Positions 1 to 9,734 of a stretch of DNA of 64,000 bases are shown here, one piece after another. Position 1 is the first letter of the stretch. Every line of letters starts with the position of its first letter. The translations under genes were made by a program, and so were the position numbers. Source of the stretch: Synechococcus sp. KORDI-49 (GTDB taxonomy: Bacteria; Cyanobacteriota; Cyanobacteriia; PCC-6307; Cyanobiaceae); NCBI RefSeq assembly GCF_000737575.1, contig NZ_CP006270.1, positions 933,163 through 997,162 on the forward strand. Reading direction: 5' to 3'. Below the pieces are notes generated by a model. That model was given only the letters and a program-made list of their open reading frames with translations. It ran no database searches and was not told where the DNA came from.

Positions 1-274
1 CACGATCGTCCTCAAGGGCGGCTCGGCGCAGGGTCGACACCGTGTCGCCGCCCCAGTGCTCGGTATCCAGGGGATGGACACCCACCGAGTAGCGCATCTC
101 CGGGAAACGATCGGCCAGGGCTCGGATCGCTGGGATTTCAGCCGGCTCGACGCAGGCGTGCAGCAGAGCGCCGACACCGGCTTCACGCCAACGTGCCGCC
201 ACCTCATCCAGATCCTCATCGAAGTTCCGGAAGACGATGTGGCAGTGACTGTCAATCAGCGTCGGGGAAGACAA
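1..274 (-). CDS. tatD: TatD family metal-dependent hydrolase, N-terminal part
   Basis: About 91 N-terminal residues are present; the gene runs off the left edge. The protein opens with LIDSHCHIVF, the D-x-H-x-H metal-binding start of TatD nucleases and amidohydrolases, followed by VEPAEI and SVGVHPLDTEHW, which fit TatD. These are metal-dependent cytosolic deoxyribonucleases. The reading frame has a TGA stop 21 bases upstream, and TTG at 274 is the first possible start, so a TTG start is likely. It lies directly downstream of rpsT on the same strand with a perfect hairpin between them. The family call is firm; the start is less so. Confidence 0.85.
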   Translation of the reverse strand, partial: MSSPTLIDSHCHIVFRNFDEDLDEVAARWREAGVGALLHACVEPAEIPAIRALADRFPEMRYSVGVHPLDTEHWGGDTVSTLRRAALEDDR

Positions 275-275
275 A

Positions 276-300
276 GGAGCTGAATCTCGCTTTCAGCTCC
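276..300 (-). promoter_or_regulatory. Perfect hairpin between rpsT and tatD
   Basis: Positions 276–284 (GGAGCTGAA) pair perfectly with 292–300 (TTCAGCTCC), giving a 9-bp stem with a 7-nt loop. Read on the minus strand, it lies between the rpsT stop and the likely TTG start of tatD and is followed by only TTTG. It could be a weak terminator or attenuator after rpsT, or a structure limiting tatD translation. The stem is seen directly; the role is inferred. Confidence 0.5.
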
Positions 301-332
301 ATTCTGCCGGTCTCCGAAGAGGGTGATGACGC

Positions 333-2037
<1,705 letters not shown>

Positions 2038-2045
<8 letters not shown>

Positions 2046-2757
2046 GGCGCTTCTCCAGACTGCGCACACCAGCTGTGCCATCGGTGATTTCACCCACGAG
2101 GACCTCGTCGGCCAGGTTGACGAACAGGCCGTTCTCGAGCACGCCGGGAATGTTGTTAACAGCGCGTTCCAGCTCGACGGGATCCGCAATGCCGCCATCC
2201 ATGCGGACATCGAGAACGAGATTGCCCTGATCGGTGACCACCGGACCGGCCTTGCGCTGCGCCATCCGCAGCTCAGCGCTTCCTCCCATCGACGCCAACT
2301 GCTGCTGCACCTGACGCCAGGCACCGGGCAGAACCTCCACCGGAAGCAGAAAACCGAGGTTGAGACGGTCCACCAGTTTGGTGGAATCCACCACCACCAC
2401 GAACGTCTCGGCTCTGGCAGCCACCAGCTTCTCCTGCACGTGGCAGGCTCCACCGCCCTTGATCAGCTGAAAACCGGGATCCACTTCATCGGCACCATCG
2501 ATGGCCAGATCGATGCGTTGCACCGCATTCAGGCTGAGCAGGGGAATGTTCAGCTCAGCCGCCAGCACCTCTCCCTGAAACGAGGTGGTGACGGCGACGA
2601 TGTCCTTGAGTTCGCCGCTGGCCAGCTTGGCGCCCAGCGCCTTGATCATCAGAGCCGCCGTGGATCCGGAACCCAGACCGAGCACCATGCCGTCCCGGAT
2701 CTGCTGAACGGCAGCGTCGGCCACCGCCTGCTTCATCTGGGTCTGGAGATCCGCCAT
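2038..2757 (-). CDS. rpiA: Ribose-5-phosphate isomerase A
   Basis: A 239-residue protein interconverting ribose 5-phosphate and ribulose 5-phosphate in the pentose phosphate and Calvin–Benson pathways. The phosphate-binding GLGSGSTA, the catalytic DGADEVDP and a [10 protein letters not shown] loop (usually GGGGALLREK) are present, so the active-site frame is intact despite loop substitutions. It starts at ATG 2757. It is convergent with hisD, overlapping 8 bp, and lies just downstream of htrA on the same strand with 37 bp between them. Confidence 0.95.
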
Positions 2758-2794
2758 CGAGCCGAAACTTGAGGACGCGACCGTAGCAAGGGTT

Positions 2795-3973
<1,179 letters not shown>

Positions 3974-4044
3974 TCAAGCCGGCGGCCGGATGACTGCCAG
4001 ATGCAGCGACTCTCGCTAAAGAAGAATTCAGTCGATGTGTCTGC

Positions 4045-4911
4045 ATGCGTGCTTTAACGGCCCTGGCACCAGCGGCGGCCATGCTCGCGATGGTTGCTCC
4101 CTTGGCCTTCTCGCCAACAGCGAAAGCGGAGAGCACAACGCTCAAAGCTGTGATCTTCGAGGAGGTCAACCCCCTCTACCGGAAGACCGACGGCGGTTAC
4201 GAAGGGCTCGGCGTGGACATCCTCGAGCAGATCCGGATCCAGGCCAGGAGACGAAACGTCAGCTATCGCGTGGCCTCCTCGGTGAAGGACGGCGTCGGTG
4301 CGGTGATCAGCGGCAAAGCTGACATCGCCTGCGGTGTGGCCTTCACCTGGGGTCGAGCAACCCAGTTGAGCTACAGCCTGCCCTTCGCCATCGGGGGCAC
4401 ACGACTTCTCACGGCCTTCGACACCACCGTCGATGGGACACCGGACTCGTTGAAGGGACAGACCGTCGGAGTGGTGCAAGACACCCCTGCGGCGAATGTG
4501 CTGAAAAGCGTGGCTCCAGGCGTGACGCTCAAAACCTTCAAGAGACCTGATGAGGCACTCGATGCCTACAACAAAGGTGAAGTTCCAATCCTCGGTGGCG
4601 GGACCCTGTGGCTGGCTGCCAACAGCAGCCCGAACGAGAGCGCTCTGCTTCCTTTCCGCCCCTATGCACGATCCGGCATCGGCTGCATCGTGAACCAGAA
4701 GAACGGCAAGCTGCTGTCTTCCACCAACGTGGCAATCGGCCAGATGATGCAGGCCTACATGGACGGAGACGCAGGCACCCGTCGAATGATCGACCGCTGG
4801 ATCGGTCCCGACAGCAACGTCGGCCTCACCCAGCAAGCGATCAAATCGTTGTACGGCCTGATTCTCAGCACCACAGCCGAAATCTCCACTTCGGTTGACC
4901 CCGGCAGCTGA
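4045..4911 (+). CDS. grrP: GrrP-type orphan extracellular solute-binding-like protein
   Basis: A 288-residue protein with a signal peptide ending near SPTAKAES, followed by a family-3 periplasmic solute-binding fold: an opening strand LKAVIFEEVNPLY, GLGVDILEQIR, DIACGVAFTWGRA, and the hinge-type LKGQTVGVVQDTPAANVL. No ABC permease or ATPase is nearby. It lies 41 bp upstream of a glycine-rich RiPP precursor and a radical-SAM enzyme, matching what I recall as the GrrP member of GRRM systems. Its role in such systems is not established; it may bind or escort the modified product outside the cytoplasm. Confidence 0.85.
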   Translation: MRALTALAPAAAMLAMVAPLAFSPTAKAESTTLKAVIFEEVNPLYRKTDGGYEGLGVDILEQIRIQARRRNVSYRVASSVKDGVGAVISGKADIACGVAFTWGRATQLSYSLPFAIGGTRLLTAFDTTVDGTPDSLKGQTVGVVQDTPAANVLKSVAPGVTLKTFKRPDEALDAYNKGEVPILGGGTLWLAANSSPNESALLPFRPYARSGIGCIVNQKNGKLLSSTNVAIGQMMQAYMDGDAGTRRMIDRWIGPDSNVGLTQQAIKSLYGLILSTTAEISTSVDPGS

Positions 4912-4952
4912 ACCAACACCCAACTCCTTCATCCATCCACTTTTCTTCTGTC

Positions 4953-5339
4953 ATGAAACGCTCCCTGCTCGCTTTTCAGGCCCTGCTCGCCTCCAGCGCC
5001 ATCCTCTGCCAGACCGCTGAGGCCAGCTCGACCTACAACGCTCCTGATGAGGTGCAGAGCAGCCTCGAGACTCGCATCGAGGCAGCCAGGTCCGGCGACT
5101 GGAGCAACCTGCTGAATCCCTCCGACGTCGAGGGTGAACTCGTCGCCAAGAGCAAATGGGGCAACGGTGGCGGCCACAAGTTCAGCAACAGCCGTGGATC
5201 CGGTAAGTGGAAGAACGGCAAGGGCGGCAACAAGTGGGGCAACAGTCGCAACACCTGGGGTAATGGCGGCTATCACGGTGGCTGGCGCAATGGCGGCGGC
5301 GGCTGGAAGAACGGTGGCGGCGGCTTCGTCAACTGGTGA
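4953..5339 (+). CDS. grrA: GrrA glycine-rich RiPP precursor (cyclophane-forming)
   Basis: A 128-residue precursor. Residues 1–25 form a Sec-like signal peptide ending near QTAEASS, residues 26–65 a leader-like charged segment, and residues 66–128 a Gly/Asn/Trp/Lys-rich core. The core carries eight aromatic-x-Asn triplets: W69-G-N, F77-S-N, W86-K-N, W95-G-N, W102-G-N, W111-R-N, W118-K-N and F125-V-N. A ninth, W50-S-N, lies in the leader. Family knowledge: Grr-type radical-SAM enzymes crosslink such triplets into three-residue cyclophanes. The stop overlaps the GTG start of grrM by 4 bp, implying translational coupling. Which triplets are modified cannot be told from sequence. Confidence 0.9.
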   Translation: MKRSLLAFQALLASSAILCQTAEASSTYNAPDEVQSSLETRIEAARSGDWSNLLNPSDVEGELVAKSKWGNGGGHKFSNSRGSGKWKNGKGGNKWGNSRNTWGNGGYHGGWRNGGGGWKNGGGGFVNW

Positions 5340-6520
5340 TCAGTACCACGGAAGCAGGGCCCGACCTCAGCCGGTTCGGGCCCATCGGCCTCGTAGTGGT
5401 TCAGTCCACATCGCTCTGCAACCTCGACTGCTCCTACTGCTACCTGCCCGATCGGCAGAAGAAACGGGTCTTTGACCTGGATCTGCTGCCGCTTCTGGTG
5501 CGTCGCATTCTGGAAAGTCCGTATGCCGGCCCTGAGTTCTCTCTGGTGTGGCATGCGGGCGAGCCTCTCACCCTGCCGACGAGCTGGTACGACCAGGCCA
5601 CAGCGATCCTTCAGCGCAGCTTGAAGGAGCACGGTGCCGAGGAGCTGGAGTTCACCCAGCACGTTCAGACCAACGCCACCCTGATCAACGACGCCTGGTG
5701 CGACTGCTTCCGCCGCAACCGCATCGTGGTGGGCATCAGCGTGGATGGGCCGGAGGACATCCACGATTCCCATCGGCGCTTCCGCAACGGTCGCGGCTCC
5801 CACGCCATGGCGATGAAAGGCATTGAGGCGTTGCATCGCAATGAGGTGCCCTTCCACTGCATTTCCGTGGTGACCGCCGATGCGATGGAACAGCCGGAGC
5901 GGATGTACCGCTTCTTCCGCGACAACGGCATCAATGATGTCGGCTTCAACGTGGAGGAACAGGAAGGGATCAACACCTCCTCCTCCATGCAGGGTGTTGC
6001 CATGGAAGCCAAGTACCGCGATTTCCTGCGGGCCTTCTGGCGCCTGAGTGAACAGGACGGCTACCCGGTGGTTCTGAGGGAGTTCGATCAGGTGATCACC
6101 CTGATCCAGGGCAACCAGCGCATGACGCAGAACGAGCTCAACCGTCCGTTCTCGATCCTCAGCGTCGACTGGCAGGGCAACTTCTCCACCTTTGACCCGG
6201 AACTGCTCTCGGTCGCCAGCGACCGCTACGGCACCTTCAACCTGGGCAACCTCCGTGAGCTTTCCCTGGTGGAGTCCACGCAGACAGCCCAGTTCCAGCG
6301 CCTGCTGGAGGACATGACCCGCGGTGTGGAGACCTGCCACAAAGGCTGTGAGTACTTCGGCCTCTGTGGCGGCGGCAACGGCAGCAACAAGTTCTGGGAA
6401 CACGGCAGCCTCGCCACCAGCGAAACCAACGCCTGCCGCTTCGGCACCCAGATTCCTGTTCAGGTGCTGCTGGAGCGATTTGAGTCAGGGCCGCCACTCA
6501 CCCCCCAACCAACCCACTGA
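5336..6520 (+). CDS. grrM: GrrM radical SAM/SPASM cyclophane-forming maturase
   Basis: A 394-residue radical-SAM enzyme starting at a GTG that overlaps the grrA stop. The [4Fe-4S]-binding motif is CNLDCSYC, about 22 residues after the start. The C-terminal SPASM-type region has Cys residues in ETCHKGCEYFGLCGGGNGS and a later NACRFG, enough for auxiliary clusters. It should install aromatic-to-Asn crosslinks on GrrA in the cytosol before export. Length and order (P–A–M) fit the GRRM system. Another protein-coding gene starts 8 bp after its stop, so the operon extends to at least four genes. Confidence 0.92.
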   Translation: MISTTEAGPDLSRFGPIGLVVVQSTSLCNLDCSYCYLPDRQKKRVFDLDLLPLLVRRILESPYAGPEFSLVWHAGEPLTLPTSWYDQATAILQRSLKEHGAEELEFTQHVQTNATLINDAWCDCFRRNRIVVGISVDGPEDIHDSHRRFRNGRGSHAMAMKGIEALHRNEVPFHCISVVTADAMEQPERMYRFFRDNGINDVGFNVEEQEGINTSSSMQGVAMEAKYRDFLRAFWRLSEQDGYPVVLREFDQVITLIQGNQRMTQNELNRPFSILSVDWQGNFSTFDPELLSVASDRYGTFNLGNLRELSLVESTQTAQFQRLLEDMTRGVETCHKGCEYFGLCGGGNGSNKFWEHGSLATSETNACRFGTQIPVQVLLERFESGPPLTPQPTH

Positions 6521-6528
6521 AGCGATCC

Positions 6529-6996
6529 ATGCCTCGTTTGATCTCCCTGCTCAGCCTCGCTGCATCTGTGGTGCTGACTCCCGCCGGAGCAGAGGCGGCC
6601 TGCACGTTTCTCCAACCGGTTGGCGGTGGGGAAACGATCGTGAAAAAGAAGGTGGAGCGTCCCAAGGGCCTGATTGGCAAAGCCGTGGGTCGCACCAACT
6701 GGAACACCGATTTTGTGGTGGATCGGCCCTATGGAAGTTTCAAGCTGTTTTTCACCGCCGACTCCAGCGATCCCAGCAGCTATCCCATCCAAGCCTTCCT
6801 CAAATTCAGCGACGGCAGCAACCTCAAGGTGGCCGATGAACAACTCAAGCCCCCCGTGGGAACCGGCCGAATGTTCGGCCCCTATCAACAGGTGGCAGGC
6901 AAGAGCATCAGCCAGGTGAACTTCCGGATCGGCGCTAACGACGACCCGACAGCCACGGGATTCAGCTACCGGATTTCCGTCCAGGGTTGTGACTGA
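6529..6996 (+). CDS. Secreted protein of unknown function in the grr operon
   Basis: A 155-residue protein not matched to a family I recognise. Residues 1–23 are a signal peptide ending near GAEAAC. The mature part is about 130 residues of alternating polar and beta-rich sequence with no transmembrane segment. It has two cysteines, C25 at the mature N-terminus and C154 at the extreme C-terminus, placed to close the domain with a disulfide or, less likely, to be a lipidated N-terminus. It begins 8 bp after grrM, so it is almost certainly co-transcribed. An immunoglobulin-like or lectin-like beta-sandwich is a guess. A role as carrier or target of the modified GrrA is inferred from position only. 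Confidence 0.8.
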   Translation: MPRLISLLSLAASVVLTPAGAEAACTFLQPVGGGETIVKKKVERPKGLIGKAVGRTNWNTDFVVDRPYGSFKLFFTADSSDPSSYPIQAFLKFSDGSNLKVADEQLKPPVGTGRMFGPYQQVAGKSISQVNFRIGANDDPTATGFSYRISVQGCD

Positions 6997-7055
6997 TCAT
7001 CCAGCACAGCAGACAGGCCCCTGATTAGTGTCCCGACGTCGTTCTCACCCGAATT

Positions 7056-7313
7056 GTGACCGCCTCCCCTGAGATCCTTCGCTGCCCTCTCTGCCAGGTG
7101 TCGATTGAATCCAATGGCGGAGCGTTGGACTCCGTGCAGTTCAGCAACGGTCCGAAGGGAACCCGCAGCAAGCTTTGGAGCCGGGTCTGCCAGTACCTGA
7201 AAACCCCTGATCAACAACGTCAGTGCATCAACCAGGACTCCGATCTCAGGGGGGTTGAACAAATGGGAGATGCCTTCCCCGATGCCCCGAGCATCGATTT
7301 GACCAAGAGCTGA
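7056..7313 (+). CDS. Small zinc-ribbon-like hypothetical protein
   Basis: An 85-residue frame starting at GTG. It opens with a CPLC knuckle at residues 10–13 and has further cysteines near residues 45 and 57, which could complete a treble-clef or zinc-ribbon site. The rest is polar and no function is recognisable. It lies between the Grr operon and rimP on the same strand, about 100 bp before rimP. It reads as a real small cyanobacterial protein but could be over-called. Confidence 0.55.
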   Translation: MTASPEILRCPLCQVSIESNGGALDSVQFSNGPKGTRSKLWSRVCQYLKTPDQQRQCINQDSDLRGVEQMGDAFPDAPSIDLTKS

Positions 7314-7421
7314 CGTTCGGAGGGTCGTCGGATACATTGAAGAGGTGTCCGGCGGGCAACTCCTTCGGGAGCCAGGTCACAACTGAATGCACGTCGGGCC
7401 TGCGCCTGACCCATCAACGCC

Positions 7422-7889
7422 TTGCCGCACCCGCTTCTACCCGATCTCGAGACGCTGGCCTCATCGGTCGCTGCAGCTCAAGGTTTTGAGCTGTGCGGGA
7501 TTCAGATGCTCACCCACATGAGCCCCATGACGCTGGAGGTGCAGATCCGTCACAGCACTGGAACAGACGTCAGTCTTGATGATTGCGCCGGATTCAGCGG
7601 AGTCCTCGGAGACGCCCTCGAGACGTCGACCTTGCTCACCGAGGCGTATGTTCTGGAGATCAGCAGTCCCGGTATCGGAGATCAGCTGATCGAAGATCGC
7701 GACTTCCAGACCTTCCGCGGCTTCCCCGTGGAGGTGATCCACCGCGACAAGGACGACTCTGAACAGCGCCTGGATGGTCTGCTTCTCGAGCGCAGCGATG
7801 ACGAGCTCCAGATCAATATCCGCGGACGGATCAAACGGATCTCCCGCGATCGGGTGATCGGCGTCCGACTCACCTCTCCAAGCGCCTGA
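7422..7889 (+). CDS. rimP: Ribosome maturation factor RimP
   Basis: A 155-residue cytosolic factor needed for 30S maturation. The family hallmark is the segment YVLEISSPGIGDQL in the middle, with the N-terminal GFELCGIQML and the C-terminal Sm-like domain ending RISRDRVIGVRL. The start is read as TTG at 7422; no in-frame ATG gives a normal N-terminus. It begins the conserved rimP–nusA–ylxR–infB operon, 31 bp before nusA. The 100 bp upstream contain a short inverted repeat near 7360–7376, possibly part of a leader. Confidence 0.93.
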   Translation: MPHPLLPDLETLASSVAAAQGFELCGIQMLTHMSPMTLEVQIRHSTGTDVSLDDCAGFSGVLGDALETSTLLTEAYVLEISSPGIGDQLIEDRDFQTFRGFPVEVIHRDKDDSEQRLDGLLLERSDDELQINIRGRIKRISRDRVIGVRLTSPSA

Positions 7890-7920
7890 CCCCCTCCTTC
7901 CGTCTTCCTCACCCTCTTCG

Positions 7921-9390
7921 ATGGCTCTCGTTCTTCTCCCCGGACTCAGCAACCTGATCGACGACATCAGCGACGAGAAGAAGCTGCCGCCACAGGTAGT
8001 GGAGGCCGCTCTGCGGGAAGCCCTGCTCAAGGGCTACGAGCGCTACCGACGCACGCTTTATCTGGGCATCAGTGAAGACCCCTTCGAAGAGGAGTACTTC
8101 AGCAATTTTGATGTGGGCCTCGACCTCGAAGAAGAGGGCTACCGGGTGCTGGCCAGCAAGATCATCGTCGACGAGGTGGAAAGCGAAGACCACCAGATCG
8201 CCCTGGCCGAGGTGATGCAGGTGGCCGACGATGCCCAGGTGGGTGACACCGTGGTGCTGGATGTCACTCCGGAGAAAGACGACTTCGGCCGCATGGCCGC
8301 TGCCACCACCAAGCAGGTGCTGGCTCAGAAGTTGCGCGATCAACAGCGCCGCATGATCCAGGAGGAGTTCGCGGATCTGGAAGACCCGGTGCTCACGGCA
8401 CGGGTGATCCGCTTCGAGCGGCAGTCCGTGATCATGGCGGTGAGCTCAGGCCTGGGCCGCCCTGAGGTGGAGGCCGAATTGCCCCGCCGCGATCAGCTCC
8501 CGAACGACAACTACCGCGCCAACGCCACCTTCAAGGTGTTCCTCAAGGAAGTGAGCGAGGTGCCCCGCCGCGGCCCGCAATTGTTCGTCAGCCGCTCCAA
8601 TGCCGGTCTGGTGGTGTACCTCTTCGAGAACGAGGTGCCGGAGATTCAGGAAGGATCCGTCCGCATCGTGGCCGTGGCCAGGGAAGCCAACCCGCCATCA
8701 CGCTCCGTTGGCCCCCGCACCAAAGTGGCTGTGGACAGCATCGAGCGGGAGGTGGATCCCGTCGGGGCCTGCATCGGTGCCCGCGGATCCAGGATTCAGC
8801 AGGTGGTGAACGAGCTGCGCGGCGAGAAGATCGATGTCATTCGCTGGTCCCATGATCCGGGCCAGTACATCGCCAACTCCCTGAGTCCTGCTCGGGTTGA
8901 GATGGTGCGGCTGGTGGATCCCGTCGGTCAGCACGCCCACGTGCTGGTGCCCCCCGATCAGCTCAGTCTGGCCATCGGCCGGGAAGGGCAGAACGTCCGA
9001 CTGGCGGCACGCCTGACAGGGTGGAAGATCGACATCAAGAATTCCACGGAATACGACCAGGAAACCGAAGACGCCACGGTGGCCGAGCTGATCACGCAGC
9101 GGGAACAGGAGGAGGCCCTTCAGCAGGAGGCCGAGGAACGACTGGCGGCGGAACAGGCTGCCCGCGCTGAAGAGGATGCACGTCTGCGAGAGCTGTATCC
9201 GCTTCCGGAGGACGAGGAGGACTACGTCGAGGAGCTTCCACAGGACGAACTCCCTCAGGAGGAACTTCCTCAGCAGGAGTATGCGCAGGAGGAGCCTTCA
9301 GCGGAGGACGCGATGCCGACGGACGAGGAGGTCCCGATGCAGGACAGCCCCGCCGAGGACCCCGAGACCGAGAGTGAGGCCGTCCGGTGA
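7921..9390 (+). CDS. nusA: Transcription elongation/termination factor NusA
   Basis: A 489-residue RNA polymerase-associated factor controlling pausing, termination and antitermination. Domains in order: the N-terminal RNAP-binding domain (residues 1–130), an S1 domain (about 135–205), and two KH domains with GACIGARGSRIQQVV and LAIGREGQNVRLAARLTGW. It lacks the C-terminal acidic repeat domains of proteobacterial NusA. Instead residues about 390–489 are a glutamate/proline/glutamine-rich low-complexity tail with repeated LPQ-E type units. The stop overlaps the GTG start of ylxR by 4 bp. Confidence 0.96.
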   Translation: MALVLLPGLSNLIDDISDEKKLPPQVVEAALREALLKGYERYRRTLYLGISEDPFEEEYFSNFDVGLDLEEEGYRVLASKIIVDEVESEDHQIALAEVMQVADDAQVGDTVVLDVTPEKDDFGRMAAATTKQVLAQKLRDQQRRMIQEEFADLEDPVLTARVIRFERQSVIMAVSSGLGRPEVEAELPRRDQLPNDNYRANATFKVFLKEVSEVPRRGPQLFVSRSNAGLVVYLFENEVPEIQEGSVRIVAVAREANPPSRSVGPRTKVAVDSIEREVDPVGACIGARGSRIQQVVNELRGEKIDVIRWSHDPGQYIANSLSPARVEMVRLVDPVGQHAHVLVPPDQLSLAIGREGQNVRLAARLTGWKIDIKNSTEYDQETEDATVAELITQREQEEALQQEAEERLAAEQAARAEEDARLRELYPLPEDEEDYVEELPQDELPQEELPQQEYAQEEPSAEDAMPTDEEVPMQDSPAEDPETESEAVR

Positions 9391-9665
9391 ACGAGCGTCC
9401 CATCCTGCGTCGCTGCGTGGCCTGCCGGCAGCTTCTGGACCGCCGCCAACTCTGGCGGGTGGTCCGTGACCACAGGGATGGGGTCCTTCTCGACACAGGC
9501 ATGGGTCGCTCGGCCTACCTGTGTCCCACGGAGGACTGTCTGGAGGAAGCACGCCGTCGCAAGCGACTGCAGAAAGCCCTGCGTTGTCAGGTGCCTGATG
9601 CGGTGATCACGGTGCTGCAGGAGCGGTTCAGTCCCGGGACTGGTGTATCCGCTGAGGCAAACTGA
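9387..9665 (+). CDS. ylxR: YlxR family RNA-binding protein
   Basis: A 92-residue basic protein beginning RRCVACRQLLDRRQLWR, the conserved CVxC-R opening of the YlxR/DUF448 family, followed by GMGRSAYLCP. These small proteins sit between nusA and infB in most bacteria and are thought to bind RNA. It starts at GTG, overlapping the nusA stop by 4 bp, and ends about 70 bp before infB. Function is by family and synteny only. Confidence 0.92.
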   Translation: MNERPILRRCVACRQLLDRRQLWRVVRDHRDGVLLDTGMGRSAYLCPTEDCLEEARRRKRLQKALRCQVPDAVITVLQERFSPGTGVSAEAN

Positions 9666-9734
9666 CCATTGGCCCCGCCATGCGTGTGGCCACCGTGGCA
9701 TTCCGTGCCCGGCCCGACAGGAGATTCCAACTGA

